Shown here: positions 52,641 through 61,792 of the stretch, piece after piece
Layout: each line of letters starts with the position of its first letter
Position numbering within the stretch: the first letter of the stretch is position 1
From: Sporosarcina luteola
Lineage (GTDB): Bacteria > Bacillota > Bacilli > Bacillales_A > Planococcaceae
NCBI RefSeq assembly: GCF_023715585.1
Contig: NZ_JAMBOK010000001.1
Coordinates: 2,029,322-2,093,321 of the forward strand
Direction: 5' to 3'
DNA length: 64,000 nt
Notes under the pieces: model-generated
The model's database searches: none
What the model saw: only the letters and a program-made list of their open reading frames with translations
What the model was told of the DNA's origin: nothing
Made by a program: the position numbers and the translations under genes

Positions 52641-53344
52641 AAATACCCGTAATGGAAGTGTTTGGCCCTACCATCCAAGGTGAAGGAATGGTCATTGGTC
52701 AAAAAACGATGTTTGTCCGGACGGCGGGCTGCGATTATTCTTGTGCCTGGTGCGATTCCAGCTTTACATGGGACGGCACAGGCAAAAGCGTCTCGAAACG
52801 GCCGCAAGATATCATTGATGAACTGAAAGCGATCGGCGGCCAATCCTTTTCGCATGTAACGATTTCGGGAGGAAATCCCGCTTTGCATAAAGGGGTCGGA
52901 GAACTCGTCGACTTTTGCCATGCTGAAGGCTGGAAAGTTGCCGTCGAGACGCAAGCAACGTTTTGGCAAGATTGGTTGTTAAAAATCGATGATATCACGC
53001 TATCCCCTAAACCACCGAGCTCAAAAATGATTACGGATTTCAATAAACTTGACCGTTTCATGGAGATGTTGACGGATGCAAATACAAGTCTGAAAATCGT
53101 CGTCTTTGATGAAATCGACTTCAAATTTGCTGAAGAAGTCCATCTTCGTTACCCGTCTGTTCCTTTCTATGTTCAAGTAGGTAACGATGATACGACAACA
53201 ATAGATGATGCGTATCTTGTCTCCCACTTATTGAAACGGTTTGAATGGCTTATTGATTTGGCTGTCGCTTCCCCGGTTATGAACGACGTGAAGGTTCTCC
53301 CGCAATTGCATGCCCTTGTATGGGGGAATAAGAGAGGCGTTTAG
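52637..53344 (+). CDS. queE: 7-carboxy-7-deazaguanine synthase QueE
   Basis: A 235-residue radical SAM enzyme that contracts the pterin ring to carboxydeazaguanine. The cluster motif is CDYSCAWC (Cys32, 36, 39), followed by VTISGGNPALHKG. ATG 52637 overlaps the queD stop (ATGA) and follows GGGAGGAGTTACT; the frame is open 40 codons upstream within queD. queF, the next step to preQ1, is not in this operon. Confidence 0.96.
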   Translation: MKIPVMEVFGPTIQGEGMVIGQKTMFVRTAGCDYSCAWCDSSFTWDGTGKSVSKRPQDIIDELKAIGGQSFSHVTISGGNPALHKGVGELVDFCHAEGWKVAVETQATFWQDWLLKIDDITLSPKPPSSKMITDFNKLDRFMEMLTDANTSLKIVVFDEIDFKFAEEVHLRYPSVPFYVQVGNDDTTTIDDAYLVSHLLKRFEWLIDLAVASPVMNDVKVLPQLHALVWGNKRGV

Positions 53345-53370
53345 TGCTCTTCTTAAAGAGTAAGATAAAT

Positions 53371-53410
53371 AAAAAGGTCGATTTTCATTTATGTGAATCG
53401 GCCTTTTTTT
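53371..53410 (+). terminator. Terminator of queCDE
   Basis: AAAAAGGTCGATT / AATCGGCCTTTTTTT stem with a long T-run. Confidence 0.85.
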
Positions 53411-53430
53411 TATAGTTCATGTGATATTTG

Positions 53431-53485
53431 TTGACTCTCATGCTCCAACACATTATATTAAGAATGAGATTGAGAATCGTTATCA
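53431..53485 (+). promoter_or_regulatory. Promoter and Fur box of the iron ABC operon
   Basis: TTGACT (53431-53436), 17 bp, TATATT (53454-53459). Downstream TGAGAATCGTTATCA (53471-53485) matches 12 of the 14 defined positions of the 7-1-7 Fur consensus TGATAATNATTATCA. Iron-loaded Fur would block transcription. Confidence 0.8.
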
Positions 53486-53519
53486 ATCCGAAGACATAAG
53501 TTGGGAGAGGAAGTACTAT

Positions 53520-54590
53520 ATGAAGAAAAGTTTAATGCTCCTGCTTGCCTCTTTGCTACTCGTTCTCGCGGCATGTGGGAATAGTACGAAGCAAAGCAGC
53601 AACGCAGGCGAAAAAGAGAGTCAAAAGAAAAATGAAAAATCCGAAGTGAATTTGTATACGAGCAGACATTACGACGTCGATAATGAGCTATACAAAAAGT
53701 TTGAGGACGAAACTGGCATTAAAGTCAACGTCATTAAAGGTGAAGCTGATGAGTTGATCGAGCGTGTAAAACGTGAAGGAACAGCTACGAAGGCGGATCT
53801 TTTCTTAACTGCGGATGTCGGCAGATTGTACCGTGCAAAAGAGCAAGGATTGCTTCAAGCCGTGTCAAGTGACATTTTGTCGAAACAAGTACCTGAAAAA
53901 TTCCGTGATTCTGATGATATGTGGGTAGGTTTAACCAAACGTGCACGCATTCTCGTATATAATAAAGATAAAGTGAAGCCCGAAGAGTTATCAACGTATG
54001 AAGCGCTCACAGACGATAAGTGGAAAGGTCGCGTGCTCGTCCGTTCATCCGAGAGTGTTTATAACCAGTCTCTATTAGCTTCATTCATCGGAATCGATGG
54101 TGAAGAAAAAGCGAAAGAATGGGCACAAGGCATAGTGAACAATATGGCTCGCAGTCCCGAAGGCGGGGATCGTGATCAAGCGAAGGCCATTGCTGCAGGC
54201 ATTGGCGACGTTGCAATCATGAACACTTATTACTTAGGACAAATGCTGAACTCTCAAGAACCTGAAGAGGTCAAGGTGGCAGAACAGCTAGGCATTTTCT
54301 TCCCGAACCAAGATACGACAGGCACTCATGTTAATATTAGCGGAGCTGGAGTAGTTAAAGGTTCGAAAAACGCGGACAATGCGTTGAAACTTCTTGAATT
54401 CCTAACTGGTGAAGAAGCGCAATTCACTTTTGCAGAAGCAAACTACGAATATCCTGTAAACCAGGATGTCGAGCCAGCGGAACTTCTAAAATCTTGGGGT
54501 GAGTTCAAGGAGCAAGACATTCCACTCACAGTTCTTGGTGAAAATAATGCAAAAGCGATTATGATTTTCAACGAAGTAGGTTGGAAGTAA
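53520..54590 (+). CDS. Iron(III) ABC transporter substrate-binding lipoprotein (FbpA/FutA type)
   Basis: A 356-residue binding protein. The signal peptide ends in the lipobox LVLAAC. The mature part starts VNLYTSRHYDVDNELYKKFEDETGIKV (in part), the FutA/FbpA signature, and the central NTYYLGQML segment supplies Tyr ligands for ferric iron. ATG 53520 follows GGAGAGGAAGTACTAT; the longer open frame crosses the Fur box. First gene of a three-gene importer. Confidence 0.93.
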   Translation: MKKSLMLLLASLLLVLAACGNSTKQSSNAGEKESQKKNEKSEVNLYTSRHYDVDNELYKKFEDETGIKVNVIKGEADELIERVKREGTATKADLFLTADVGRLYRAKEQGLLQAVSSDILSKQVPEKFRDSDDMWVGLTKRARILVYNKDKVKPEELSTYEALTDDKWKGRVLVRSSESVYNQSLLASFIGIDGEEKAKEWAQGIVNNMARSPEGGDRDQAKAIAAGIGDVAIMNTYYLGQMLNSQEPEEVKVAEQLGIFFPNQDTTGTHVNISGAGVVKGSKNADNALKLLEFLTGEEAQFTFAEANYEYPVNQDVEPAELLKSWGEFKEQDIPLTVLGENNAKAIMIFNEVGWK

Positions 54591-54597
54591 TAGCTTG

Positions 54598-54622
54598 CCC
54601 CCTGTCGCTTTTGCGATAGGGG
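54598..54622 (+). terminator. Intercistronic stem-loop after the iron-binding protein gene
   Basis: CCCCCTGTCGC / GCGATAGGGG, loop TTTT, followed by TTTATT. Likely a partial terminator that favours the binding protein, as in the sugar importer. Confidence 0.6.
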
Positions 54623-54656
54623 TTTATTGCGGAAAAGGCAAAGGATGGGTTTGGTC

Positions 54657-56288
54657 ATGAATAGGCGAATTGCAAACGTGAATGGATGGACAATCGGTGC
54701 AGTACTTATTATCACTTTACTGTTTGTTCCTAATTTATCAATTGTTACAGGAATTTTTACACCCGCAAGTGAAAATTGGGGGCATATTCGCGAATTCATG
54801 CTTCTAAACTATATTAAGTCTTCGCTGACGCTCGTATTTTTCACTGCAATATTCACTGTTGCAATTGGTCTTAGCCTAGCGTGGCTTATTGCACAATATG
54901 ACTTCCCACTTCGCAACTTCATGAAATGGTCACTCATCTTGCCTTTATCGATACCGCCATTCATCGGTGCATATACTTATCACGGTATCCTTAATTATAC
55001 GGGCATCATTCAGAAGACGCTTCGAAATCACTTTGATGTATCGGTGAATCAAGCCTATTTCGATATTATGAATGTACCTGGTGCCATTTTCATTTACACG
55101 ATATTCTTATATCCGTATGTTTATATGATCACGAGAATTTTCTTGTCCAATCAAGCTGCCTCTCTCGTTGAAAGTGCACGGACACTTGGAAAAGGTCCAA
55201 TGGAAATTTTCCTGAAAGTCATTGTTCCTATATCACGTATTTCAGTCATTGGCGGGGTTAGCCTAGTCATATTAGAAGTGTTAAATGACTATGGCGTTGT
55301 TAAGTATTTTGGCATTCAAACGTTCAGCACCGCAATTTTCCAGACATGGTTCGGCCTTGGAGACTTGGATTCGTCCATCAAGCTTGCAGCTTGCCTGATG
55401 GGTCTCGTCATTTTCATTCTCGTATTCGAATGGGTTCTCCGCGGCGGTAAGAAATACAGTTTCTCAACAACAAAACTTAGACCGCTGCCGCTCGTCAAAT
55501 TGACCGGGAAAAAAGCAGCATTGGCAACAGCGTATACGCTAGTTATTTTTACGATCGCCTTCCTAATTCCGGTTCTTCAGTTGCTGGACTGGGTAATACT
55601 TACGTTCGGCAAAGTTCCGATGGAGGAAGTGCTGACATACACGAAAAACTCAATCATTGTTGCAGGGACAGCCGCATTGCTTATCATCTTTTTCTCCCTC
55701 GTCATTGGGAACTTCAGCCGAATTACGAAGCACAAGTTTGCGAAAGTGCTGCCGAAATTAACGGTTCTTGGCTATTCCATTCCAGGTGCGGTCATCGCGG
55801 TGGCTGTTGTCACGACATTTATTGCTATTGATCGGTACCTAGCGCCTGTCTATCAATTTTTAGGTGTGGATTCCGAGCTCGTCTTAAGTGTCAGCCTCGT
55901 CATGTTGATTAGTGCATACATCATACGGTTTTTCGCGATCGGATATAATTCGATTGAATCGGGTTACACGAAAATCGGCACAGACTTTCGTGATGCCTCA
56001 CGTATGCTAGGCGTAAGCAGCTTACGTACCTTTTTCAAAATCGATATTCCGATGATGAAAGGTGCTATTATAAGCGGTTTCATCCTTACGTTTGTCGATA
56101 TTTTAAAAGAAATCCCATTGACGCTCATTTTACGGCCGTTCAATTATGATACACTTGCAACCAAGGCGTTCCAATATGCAAGTGATGAAAAAATAATGGA
56201 GGCCTCACAAGCCTCCTTGCTAATAGTCGGTGTAAGTGCAATTGCAATATTTGTTTTCAACAAATTGCTAGGAGAGGGGCGGGAATAA
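54657..56288 (+). CDS. Iron(III) ABC transporter permease (FbpB type)
   Basis: A 543-residue fused permease with about 12 helices: two copies of the six-helix binding-protein-dependent domain. EAA loops read SARTLGKGPMEIFLKVIVPI and ASRMLGVSSLRTFFKIDIPM. The start is not certain: ATG 54657 (MNRRIANVN) or ATG 54645 four codons earlier, both near AAAGG. Gene order and length match the FbpABC and FutABC systems. Confidence 0.92.
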   Translation: MNRRIANVNGWTIGAVLIITLLFVPNLSIVTGIFTPASENWGHIREFMLLNYIKSSLTLVFFTAIFTVAIGLSLAWLIAQYDFPLRNFMKWSLILPLSIPPFIGAYTYHGILNYTGIIQKTLRNHFDVSVNQAYFDIMNVPGAIFIYTIFLYPYVYMITRIFLSNQAASLVESARTLGKGPMEIFLKVIVPISRISVIGGVSLVILEVLNDYGVVKYFGIQTFSTAIFQTWFGLGDLDSSIKLAACLMGLVIFILVFEWVLRGGKKYSFSTTKLRPLPLVKLTGKKAALATAYTLVIFTIAFLIPVLQLLDWVILTFGKVPMEEVLTYTKNSIIVAGTAALLIIFFSLVIGNFSRITKHKFAKVLPKLTVLGYSIPGAVIAVAVVTTFIAIDRYLAPVYQFLGVDSELVLSVSLVMLISAYIIRFFAIGYNSIESGYTKIGTDFRDASRMLGVSSLRTFFKIDIPMMKGAIISGFILTFVDILKEIPLTLILRPFNYDTLATKAFQYASDEKIMEASQASLLIVGVSAIAIFVFNKLLGEGRE

Positions 56289-56289
56289 T

Positions 56290-57030
56290 ATGTTTATTAC
56301 TATTCAAAATTTGAGTTTCTCTTATTCCAATTCACCTACGAATGCAGTTGAGGATTTCACAATTACAATAAACAAGGGTGAAATAATTTCCATCCTTGGG
56401 CGTAGCGGAAGTGGGAAAAGTACAATTCTTCGACTGATTGCCGGACTTGAAATGCCAAAAGGCGGTTCATTTTCGTTAAGCGACAAAACAATGTTTAACA
56501 AACATACATTCGTTCAACCTGAAAAGCGCGGTATCGGCATGGTGTTTCAAGATTATGCGCTCTTCCCTCACATGAGTGTGCAAGATAACGTATTATTTGG
56601 GCTTCCTAAAATGAGCCGTAACGATAAGTTGAAGCGTGTGAAGGAAGTATTGGAACTCGTTGAACTAGAAGGTTATGAGAAACGGTACCCGCATCAGCTA
56701 AGCGGTGGTCAGCAACAGCGTGTAGCACTTGCACGGGCACTTGCACCGCAACCCGAGCTCATTCTTTTGGATGAACCTTTCAGTAATCTTGACACCGAGC
56801 TCCTTGTTAAAATCCGTGAAGACCTTCGCCGGATATTAAAGAAGGCCAACATAACCGCAATCTTCGTTACACACAATCAAAACGATGCGCACGTACTCGC
56901 GGACCGAATCGTGAAGATCAAAGACGGTATAATTGACCAAGTCGGACGTCCGTGCGACTTGCTGGGCAGTTCAACGGATGCAGAAGGCCATATTGAATTA
57001 GTGCTTGAGAAAGAACTCGTCAATGTATGA
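56290..57030 (+). CDS. Iron(III) ABC transporter ATPase (FbpC type)
   Basis: A 246-residue ATPase. Walker A GRSGSGKST, Q-loop FQDYALFPH, signature LSGGQQQR, Walker B LILLDEPFSNLD and VTHNQ are intact. It is shorter than typical FbpC (about 340-350), lacking the C-terminal regulatory domain. ATG lies next to the permease stop codon; AGGAGAGGGGCGGG provides the ribosome site. Confidence 0.92.
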   Translation: MFITIQNLSFSYSNSPTNAVEDFTITINKGEIISILGRSGSGKSTILRLIAGLEMPKGGSFSLSDKTMFNKHTFVQPEKRGIGMVFQDYALFPHMSVQDNVLFGLPKMSRNDKLKRVKEVLELVELEGYEKRYPHQLSGGQQQRVALARALAPQPELILLDEPFSNLDTELLVKIREDLRRILKKANITAIFVTHNQNDAHVLADRIVKIKDGIIDQVGRPCDLLGSSTDAEGHIELVLEKELVNV

Positions 57031-57064
57031 ACGAGTCTGAAGGATAAGAGAAACCCACCAATGG

Positions 57065-57119
57065 AAAGGGACTGTTGCAGAAAGTTGGTTATACCCAATT
57101 TTCTACAACAGTCCCTTTT
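57065..57119. terminator. Bidirectional terminator between the iron operon and the MMPL gene
   Basis: AAAGGGACTGTTG / CAACAGTCCCTTT with an inner stem AAAGTTGG / CCAATTTT; T-run on the plus strand. Confidence 0.8.
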
Positions 57120-57149
57120 CCCATCAACCACGATCTTTTTATTCTCTCG

Positions 57150-59267
57150 TCAAATCTTCTTCGGCCAAAAACTCCATTTGCCTAACAGTACTAGAACCGC
57201 CGGTATCAGTAATGGCCGGACGATGAACGTGTCAATTAGAATGCCAAGCGCCATTATGAAACCGAATAGCTTCAATTCATAGATTGGCATTGTCGCAAGC
57301 ACAAGGAATGTCGCAGCCAAAATCAATCCTGCTGAACTGATGACTCCCCCCGTACGCTCCACCCCTTTTCGGACCGCTTCGTCGAAAGGCAGTTCTTTCA
57401 TTTCTTCACGGATTCTCGCAATCAGCATGATAGAATAATCGACGCCCAATGCAACAAGGAAGACAAATGCGTAGAGCGGAATTCGATAGCTAAGCCCTTC
57501 CAGGTCTAAAAACACTTCGAATAAGAAGTACGCCAAGCCCACTGTAGCTGCAAATGATAGCAATATGCTACCAATCATGTAAACCGGTGCAATGATAGAT
57601 CTCGTTTGTAAGCCTAGCATTATTGTTATCAAAACGGTCATTAAAATCATAACAATCCACGTATCCCGATCATTGAGATCCCGTACATCGGCATTGACCG
57701 CCGTCTCACCGGAAATATACATAGATGTGTCGGATAGGTTTGCATCCTTCAAGATCCTTTGGCTGTCTTCCCGGAGCTTTAAGACCGCATCGAACGCTTC
57801 TTCATCATAAGGATTACCTGCAAATGTGACGGAGAACTTTGCCGCTTTCCCATCTTCGCTCATAGGGTTGCCTTGCGTTGTGACACTGACGATGGCAGGG
57901 TCCTCTTCAATCCGTTCAATCACCGCCTGCAGCCCTTCCATGCCCAACTCGTTTTCAGAGACGACTAGCAACGTCCCCGGCGCCAAGCTTCCTTCTGAAA
58001 AGTCCTTTCCTAACCGCTCATAACCCACTCTGAATGAAAGATCTTCTGGAAAAGATGCGATTAAATCATATGACTCTTTCATATTTGTCATATTCCATGC
58101 ACCAAGCCCCAGCAAGAATAGAATTGGAACTGAGAATAGGAACGGCTTTTTTGTAACGACAGCCGCCACTTTCCCCCAAACCGTTTTCTTCTCTTCTGTC
58201 TTCTCCCCATATTGCGGGATGACTGGCCAGAATGCCTTCCTGCCGATCACCGCAAACAATGCAGGCAATAACGTCAATCCTGCGATAAGCATTGCGCCTG
58301 CCGCAATGGCGAATACCGGTGCAAAATTACGGTACGGCTCATAGAGGGCAAAGAACAATGTCGCAACTCCCAATACAATCGTGCTGCCGCTGAAGAAAAT
58401 AGGCTCTTTTACGTGCCGCATCGTTTCTTGCATCGCAACGTTGGCATCTTCATGCACCTTCAATTCTTCCCGATAGCGTGAGAAGATGAGCAATGAATAA
58501 TCTGTAACAACTGCAAATAATAGAATCGTCATGATCGACAGCGCCTGGCTGTCTACACCGAACCAGCCTTGTGCAGTCGTAAACCCGACCACTCGATCGA
58601 CAACTGCGTAAACGATTCCTGCACCCACTAAAGGGATCAACGTCAATAGTGGCGAACGATAGATGATTAGCAACAAGACCAAAATCAGACCTACAGTAGA
58701 TAGCAACAGGACAATATCCGCTTGGCTGAATAGCTCAACTGCATCTGAGGCGATTCCAGCCGGCCCCGTCCAGGACAGTTCAATTTCATTCGCTACTTGG
58801 GCGCCGACAGATTCCTTAATGGATTGGACTAACTTGTGCAGATCCTTTCCTTCAAGGTTCTCGGGCAATGATAGCGGAATGAAAAATGTTTTTTCGTTCA
58901 TCGAGAGGAAAGATGCCCGTTGCTCAGGCTGCAGTTTGGACAAAGGAATGACATCTACTTCATCAAAAGCTATATTCTCTTTTAATGCTTCAATCGCTTG
59001 CGCAAAGTTGATGACCTCTTCATCAGATAATCCGCTTTCCTTATGAAGCACTGCAAATAGCGGGATACCGCCTTCATTCGGAAAATATTTTTCCAGCTCA
59101 TGCGCCGCCACGATGGAAGATGCATCAGCAGGCAATCCGAAATCTTTATTGGCAATGACATTCTCCTTGCTGGCCGGTGCTAACGCGGATAGAAAAATTG
59201 TCATCAGTAACCAAATCCCTATAGAGAACCACCAAAGACGTCTGCCTTTTAATTTTCCTTCTGGCAC
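57150..59267 (-). CDS. MMPL/RND-family exporter
   Basis: A 705-residue transporter with 12 predicted helices: one, a large outer loop (about 35-175), five, a central segment, one, a second outer loop (about 400-530), five. The charged pairs of the helix bundles show in VTDYSLLIFSRYREE and GVDYSIMLIARIREE, the proton path of MMPL proteins. Cargo may be lipids, drugs or other hydrophobics. The start is GTG at 59267, overlapping the stop codon of the preceding gene by one base (TAGTG), so the two are coupled. Confidence 0.9.
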   Translation of the reverse strand: MPEGKLKGRRLWWFSIGIWLLMTIFLSALAPASKENVIANKDFGLPADASSIVAAHELEKYFPNEGGIPLFAVLHKESGLSDEEVINFAQAIEALKENIAFDEVDVIPLSKLQPEQRASFLSMNEKTFFIPLSLPENLEGKDLHKLVQSIKESVGAQVANEIELSWTGPAGIASDAVELFSQADIVLLLSTVGLILVLLLIIYRSPLLTLIPLVGAGIVYAVVDRVVGFTTAQGWFGVDSQALSIMTILLFAVVTDYSLLIFSRYREELKVHEDANVAMQETMRHVKEPIFFSGSTIVLGVATLFFALYEPYRNFAPVFAIAAGAMLIAGLTLLPALFAVIGRKAFWPVIPQYGEKTEEKKTVWGKVAAVVTKKPFLFSVPILFLLGLGAWNMTNMKESYDLIASFPEDLSFRVGYERLGKDFSEGSLAPGTLLVVSENELGMEGLQAVIERIEEDPAIVSVTTQGNPMSEDGKAAKFSVTFAGNPYDEEAFDAVLKLREDSQRILKDANLSDTSMYISGETAVNADVRDLNDRDTWIVMILMTVLITIMLGLQTRSIIAPVYMIGSILLSFAATVGLAYFLFEVFLDLEGLSYRIPLYAFVFLVALGVDYSIMLIARIREEMKELPFDEAVRKGVERTGGVISSAGLILAATFLVLATMPIYELKLFGFIMALGILIDTFIVRPLLIPAVLVLLGKWSFWPKKI

Positions 59268-59665
59268 TATCGTCTGCCCTCTTTCTCAATTAAGAATGTC
59301 ACCAAAACAAATAGCACAAAGCTGATGAGCAGGACGCTTCCACCAACAATATAGAAGATGAGCGAGAAGGTTTCATTTACACCGAACGGGTTCATAAATT
59401 GCAACCACATACCTGCCGTCAGACCGATGGATCCGATGATCGCGGTCCAACCGTGTGCCGAAACCATTTTTTTCGCACGTACTTTATAGATTTTGTAGAA
59501 GACACCCCAAGCGAAGACCGATAACCAGCCGACGACAAGGATGTGCGCATGGATCGGACGGAAGGCATATGATCCAGCCCCCGCCATATGGGATCCTAAA
59601 AATGCTCCGATCACCCCAAAAATGGCTGAGATTCTAATAAGTCTTATACTCCACTTCTCTTGCAT
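59267..59665 (-). CDS. Four-helix membrane protein resembling heme-copper oxidase subunit I helices
   Basis: A 132-residue protein with four membrane helices. The motif IHAHILVVGWLSVFAWGVFY (helix 2) resembles the HxH-GW stretch of heme-copper oxidase and cbb3-like subunit I proteins, so heme or metal binding is possible, though no complete oxidase site is present. ATG follows AGGAGGAAATGAC. It is the first gene behind the direct repeat at 59714-59733 and coupled to the MMPL exporter. Function unknown. Confidence 0.72.
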   Translation of the reverse strand: MQEKWSIRLIRISAIFGVIGAFLGSHMAGAGSYAFRPIHAHILVVGWLSVFAWGVFYKIYKVRAKKMVSAHGWTAIIGSIGLTAGMWLQFMNPFGVNETFSLIFYIVGGSVLLISFVLFVLVTFLIEKEGRR

Positions 59666-59713
59666 GTCATTTCCTCCTATTTCGTTTATGTTATATCCTT
59701 ATCATAGAAGGTC

Positions 59714-59733
59714 AACATGAACGGAACATGAAC
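59714..59733 (-). promoter_or_regulatory. HssR-type direct repeat upstream of the membrane protein-MMPL operon
   Basis: Minus strand GTTCATGTT-CC-GTTCATGTT, a perfect 9-bp direct repeat spaced by two bases, the architecture of HssR boxes (GTTCATATT-N2-GTTCATATT). It abuts TTGACC, which with TAACAT 16 bp on could be the promoter. Confidence 0.75.
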
Positions 59734-59739
59734 AGGACA

Positions 59740-61119
59740 TTACAAATTTGGGAATGTGACCGCAAATGTCGTGCCGATCCCTTCCTCACTTTCAACTTCA
59801 ACGCTGCCTCCGTGGAGCTTTACGACTTGATGGACAATAGAGAGTCCGAGCCCTGTACCCTCGACTTGCTGCGTCCTTGAATGATCAACCCGGTAAAACC
59901 GGTCAAATAGCCTTCTCAAATGTTCCTCTGCAATCCCGGCGCCATTGTCCCGGAAGATAACTTTCAATTCATCCGCACTTTCTGTCAGGCGAACCCCTAT
60001 CTCGCCGCCCATCTCCGTATATTTCAACGCATTGGAGAGTAAGTTTTCCCATACTTTTTCAAGGAAAGCGGGATCTCCCATCATCTCCACTTCATCCACC
60101 TCCATGACGAGTGACATCTGTTTCTCTTCCAGAAGCCATCTTTGCTTTCGGATGACTTCTTTTAATTGCTCATCCAAACGGAATTTCACTTGCTTCAACG
60201 GTGAATCTAATTGGTCGAGTGACGTTAACAGCAATAACTGCTTCGTCAATGAAGAGAGCCGCTCCGTCTCGGATTGGATGACTCTCGCATAGTTTTGCCG
60301 CTCCCGTTCAGGCAGTCCGCTATCCATCAGCAAATTGGCATATCCTTTAATATTGAGCAAAGGAGATTGGAAGTCATGTGACACGTCACTGATAAACTCC
60401 TTGCGCACCCGGTCATTTTCGCTAAGCTTCTCCGTCATCCGCTGAAAACTTTGCGCGAGCTGGCCGATCTCATCCCGACGGTTAATATCAAGCGAGCCCG
60501 TGAACTTTTCATCACCGACCTTTTTCGCAGCCGCGGTCAGCTTTGTAATCGGTTCAATCAATTTCTTCGCTACAATTAACATTGAAAGTAAACTGACAAT
60601 TGCCATGACGACGACCATGCCGCCCAAAAGGTAATGGACTTCCGTAAATAGCAGTTTAATATCAGGCCTCATGAAAAGGGCATATGTTTCCCCATTGTAT
60701 GTAAACGGAACACCTACCGTGTTTGCAAGTTCATCGGAGAAAAAGCCGGTCATGAACGTCTCCGTCTTCAAATCTCGCATTCCATGATACGGGCGGCCAT
60801 CGAGCACTTGATCCACAGAAGCGGTCCTCAAATTCTCAACCCGGAATGGCGCTCCATACATAGTCGCCTCCCGATTTTCATTCACGACGAATAATTTATA
60901 GCCCGAGGCGGCCTGCGTGCTGAAATAGCCCGCCAAATCAGCAGGCTCCTCCGTTTCGATGTATTCGGCAATCGTGAGAGCGATGTTCATGTTTTTCGCG
61001 TCATTTTGCCCTTTTAATTGCTGATGATAATATGTATTCACTACGAGAAATGCGATCACGGCACTTGTCAGCATAATACCCGTTGTGAAGGAGAGAAACT
61101 TTCCATAAAGCGATCTCAT
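59740..61119 (-). CDS. Sensor histidine kinase, HssS-like
   Basis: A 459-residue membrane kinase. Helices at about 9-28 and 165-186 enclose an outer sensor domain of about 135 residues; HAMP about 187-240; the H-box is SHDFQSPLLNIKGYANLL with His248, the rare HDFQSP form typical of the heme sensor kinase HssS; then N-box NLLSNALKYT and G-box GAGIAEEHLRRLFDRFYR, GTGLGLSI. ATG overlaps the response regulator stop (ATGA). The heme-sensing role is inferred from similarity and from the HssR-type box downstream. Confidence 0.9.
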   Translation of the reverse strand: MRSLYGKFLSFTTGIMLTSAVIAFLVVNTYYHQQLKGQNDAKNMNIALTIAEYIETEEPADLAGYFSTQAASGYKLFVVNENREATMYGAPFRVENLRTASVDQVLDGRPYHGMRDLKTETFMTGFFSDELANTVGVPFTYNGETYALFMRPDIKLLFTEVHYLLGGMVVVMAIVSLLSMLIVAKKLIEPITKLTAAAKKVGDEKFTGSLDINRRDEIGQLAQSFQRMTEKLSENDRVRKEFISDVSHDFQSPLLNIKGYANLLMDSGLPERERQNYARVIQSETERLSSLTKQLLLLTSLDQLDSPLKQVKFRLDEQLKEVIRKQRWLLEEKQMSLVMEVDEVEMMGDPAFLEKVWENLLSNALKYTEMGGEIGVRLTESADELKVIFRDNGAGIAEEHLRRLFDRFYRVDHSRTQQVEGTGLGLSIVHQVVKLHGGSVEVESEEGIGTTFAVTFPNL

Positions 61120-61790
61120 GTACCGGACACCTCGAGCTTATAGCCCACTCCACGGACAGTCGTTATGCGAATGCCCTCAGGCAGCCCTTCCAACTTGTCG
61201 CGCAGCCGTTTAATATGAACGTTCAGCGTCTGCTCATCTCCTTCATAATCGAAGCCCCACACGCGTTCGATAAGGAAGTCACGTTCAAACACCTGATTTG
61301 GTTTGGAGGCAAGAACAGACAGCAGCTCAAATTCCTTCAACGGCAACAATAACACCTTTTTTCCGACGGACACTTCATAACTTTGCCGATTGATCTTAAG
61401 CGGACCTGCCTGTATGATCACATCGACTGCCTTTTCGTATCTCCGCAAGATGGCATTGATTCTGAACAAAAGTTCCTTCGGCTCAAACGGTTTGACGACA
61501 TAATCATCGGATCCCGCCAAAAAGCCTTTTTCTTTATCCTCCAGCTCTCCTTTTGCCGTTAGCAATAAAACCGGGATATCCGCTTCAGTCCGCAGTCTCT
61601 TCGTCAATTCAAACCCATCCATTCCGGGCATCATGACATCGACAACAGCCAAGTCAGGAAGCAATTCATCCAGCTTTTCAAGCGCCTGTGCACCATTAGC
61701 CGCCTTGATCACTTCATACCCCGCCTGGGATAGATGAATATTCACCAACTCCAGTATATTCGGATCGTCATCCACCACGAGTATTTTCAT
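61116..61790 (-). CDS. OmpR-family response regulator, HssR-like
   Basis: A 224-residue regulator. The receiver domain has Asp7-9, phospho-acceptor Asp51 (VVDVMMPGMDG), Thr in LLLTAKG and Lys in VVKPFEPKEL; the C-terminal winged helix ends VRGVGYKLE. The real start is ATG 61790, just two bases after the yihY stop; the open frame runs 30 codons into that gene. Partner of the HssS-like kinase; likely binds the direct repeat at 59714-59733. Confidence 0.94.
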   Translation of the reverse strand: MKILVVDDDPNILELVNIHLSQAGYEVIKAANGAQALEKLDELLPDLAVVDVMMPGMDGFELTKRLRTEADIPVLLLTAKGELEDKEKGFLAGSDDYVVKPFEPKELLFRINAILRRYEKAVDVIIQAGPLKINRQSYEVSVGKKVLLLPLKEFELLSVLASKPNQVFERDFLIERVWGFDYEGDEQTLNVHIKRLRDKLEGLPEGIRITTVRGVGYKLEVSGT

Positions 61791-61792
61791 AT

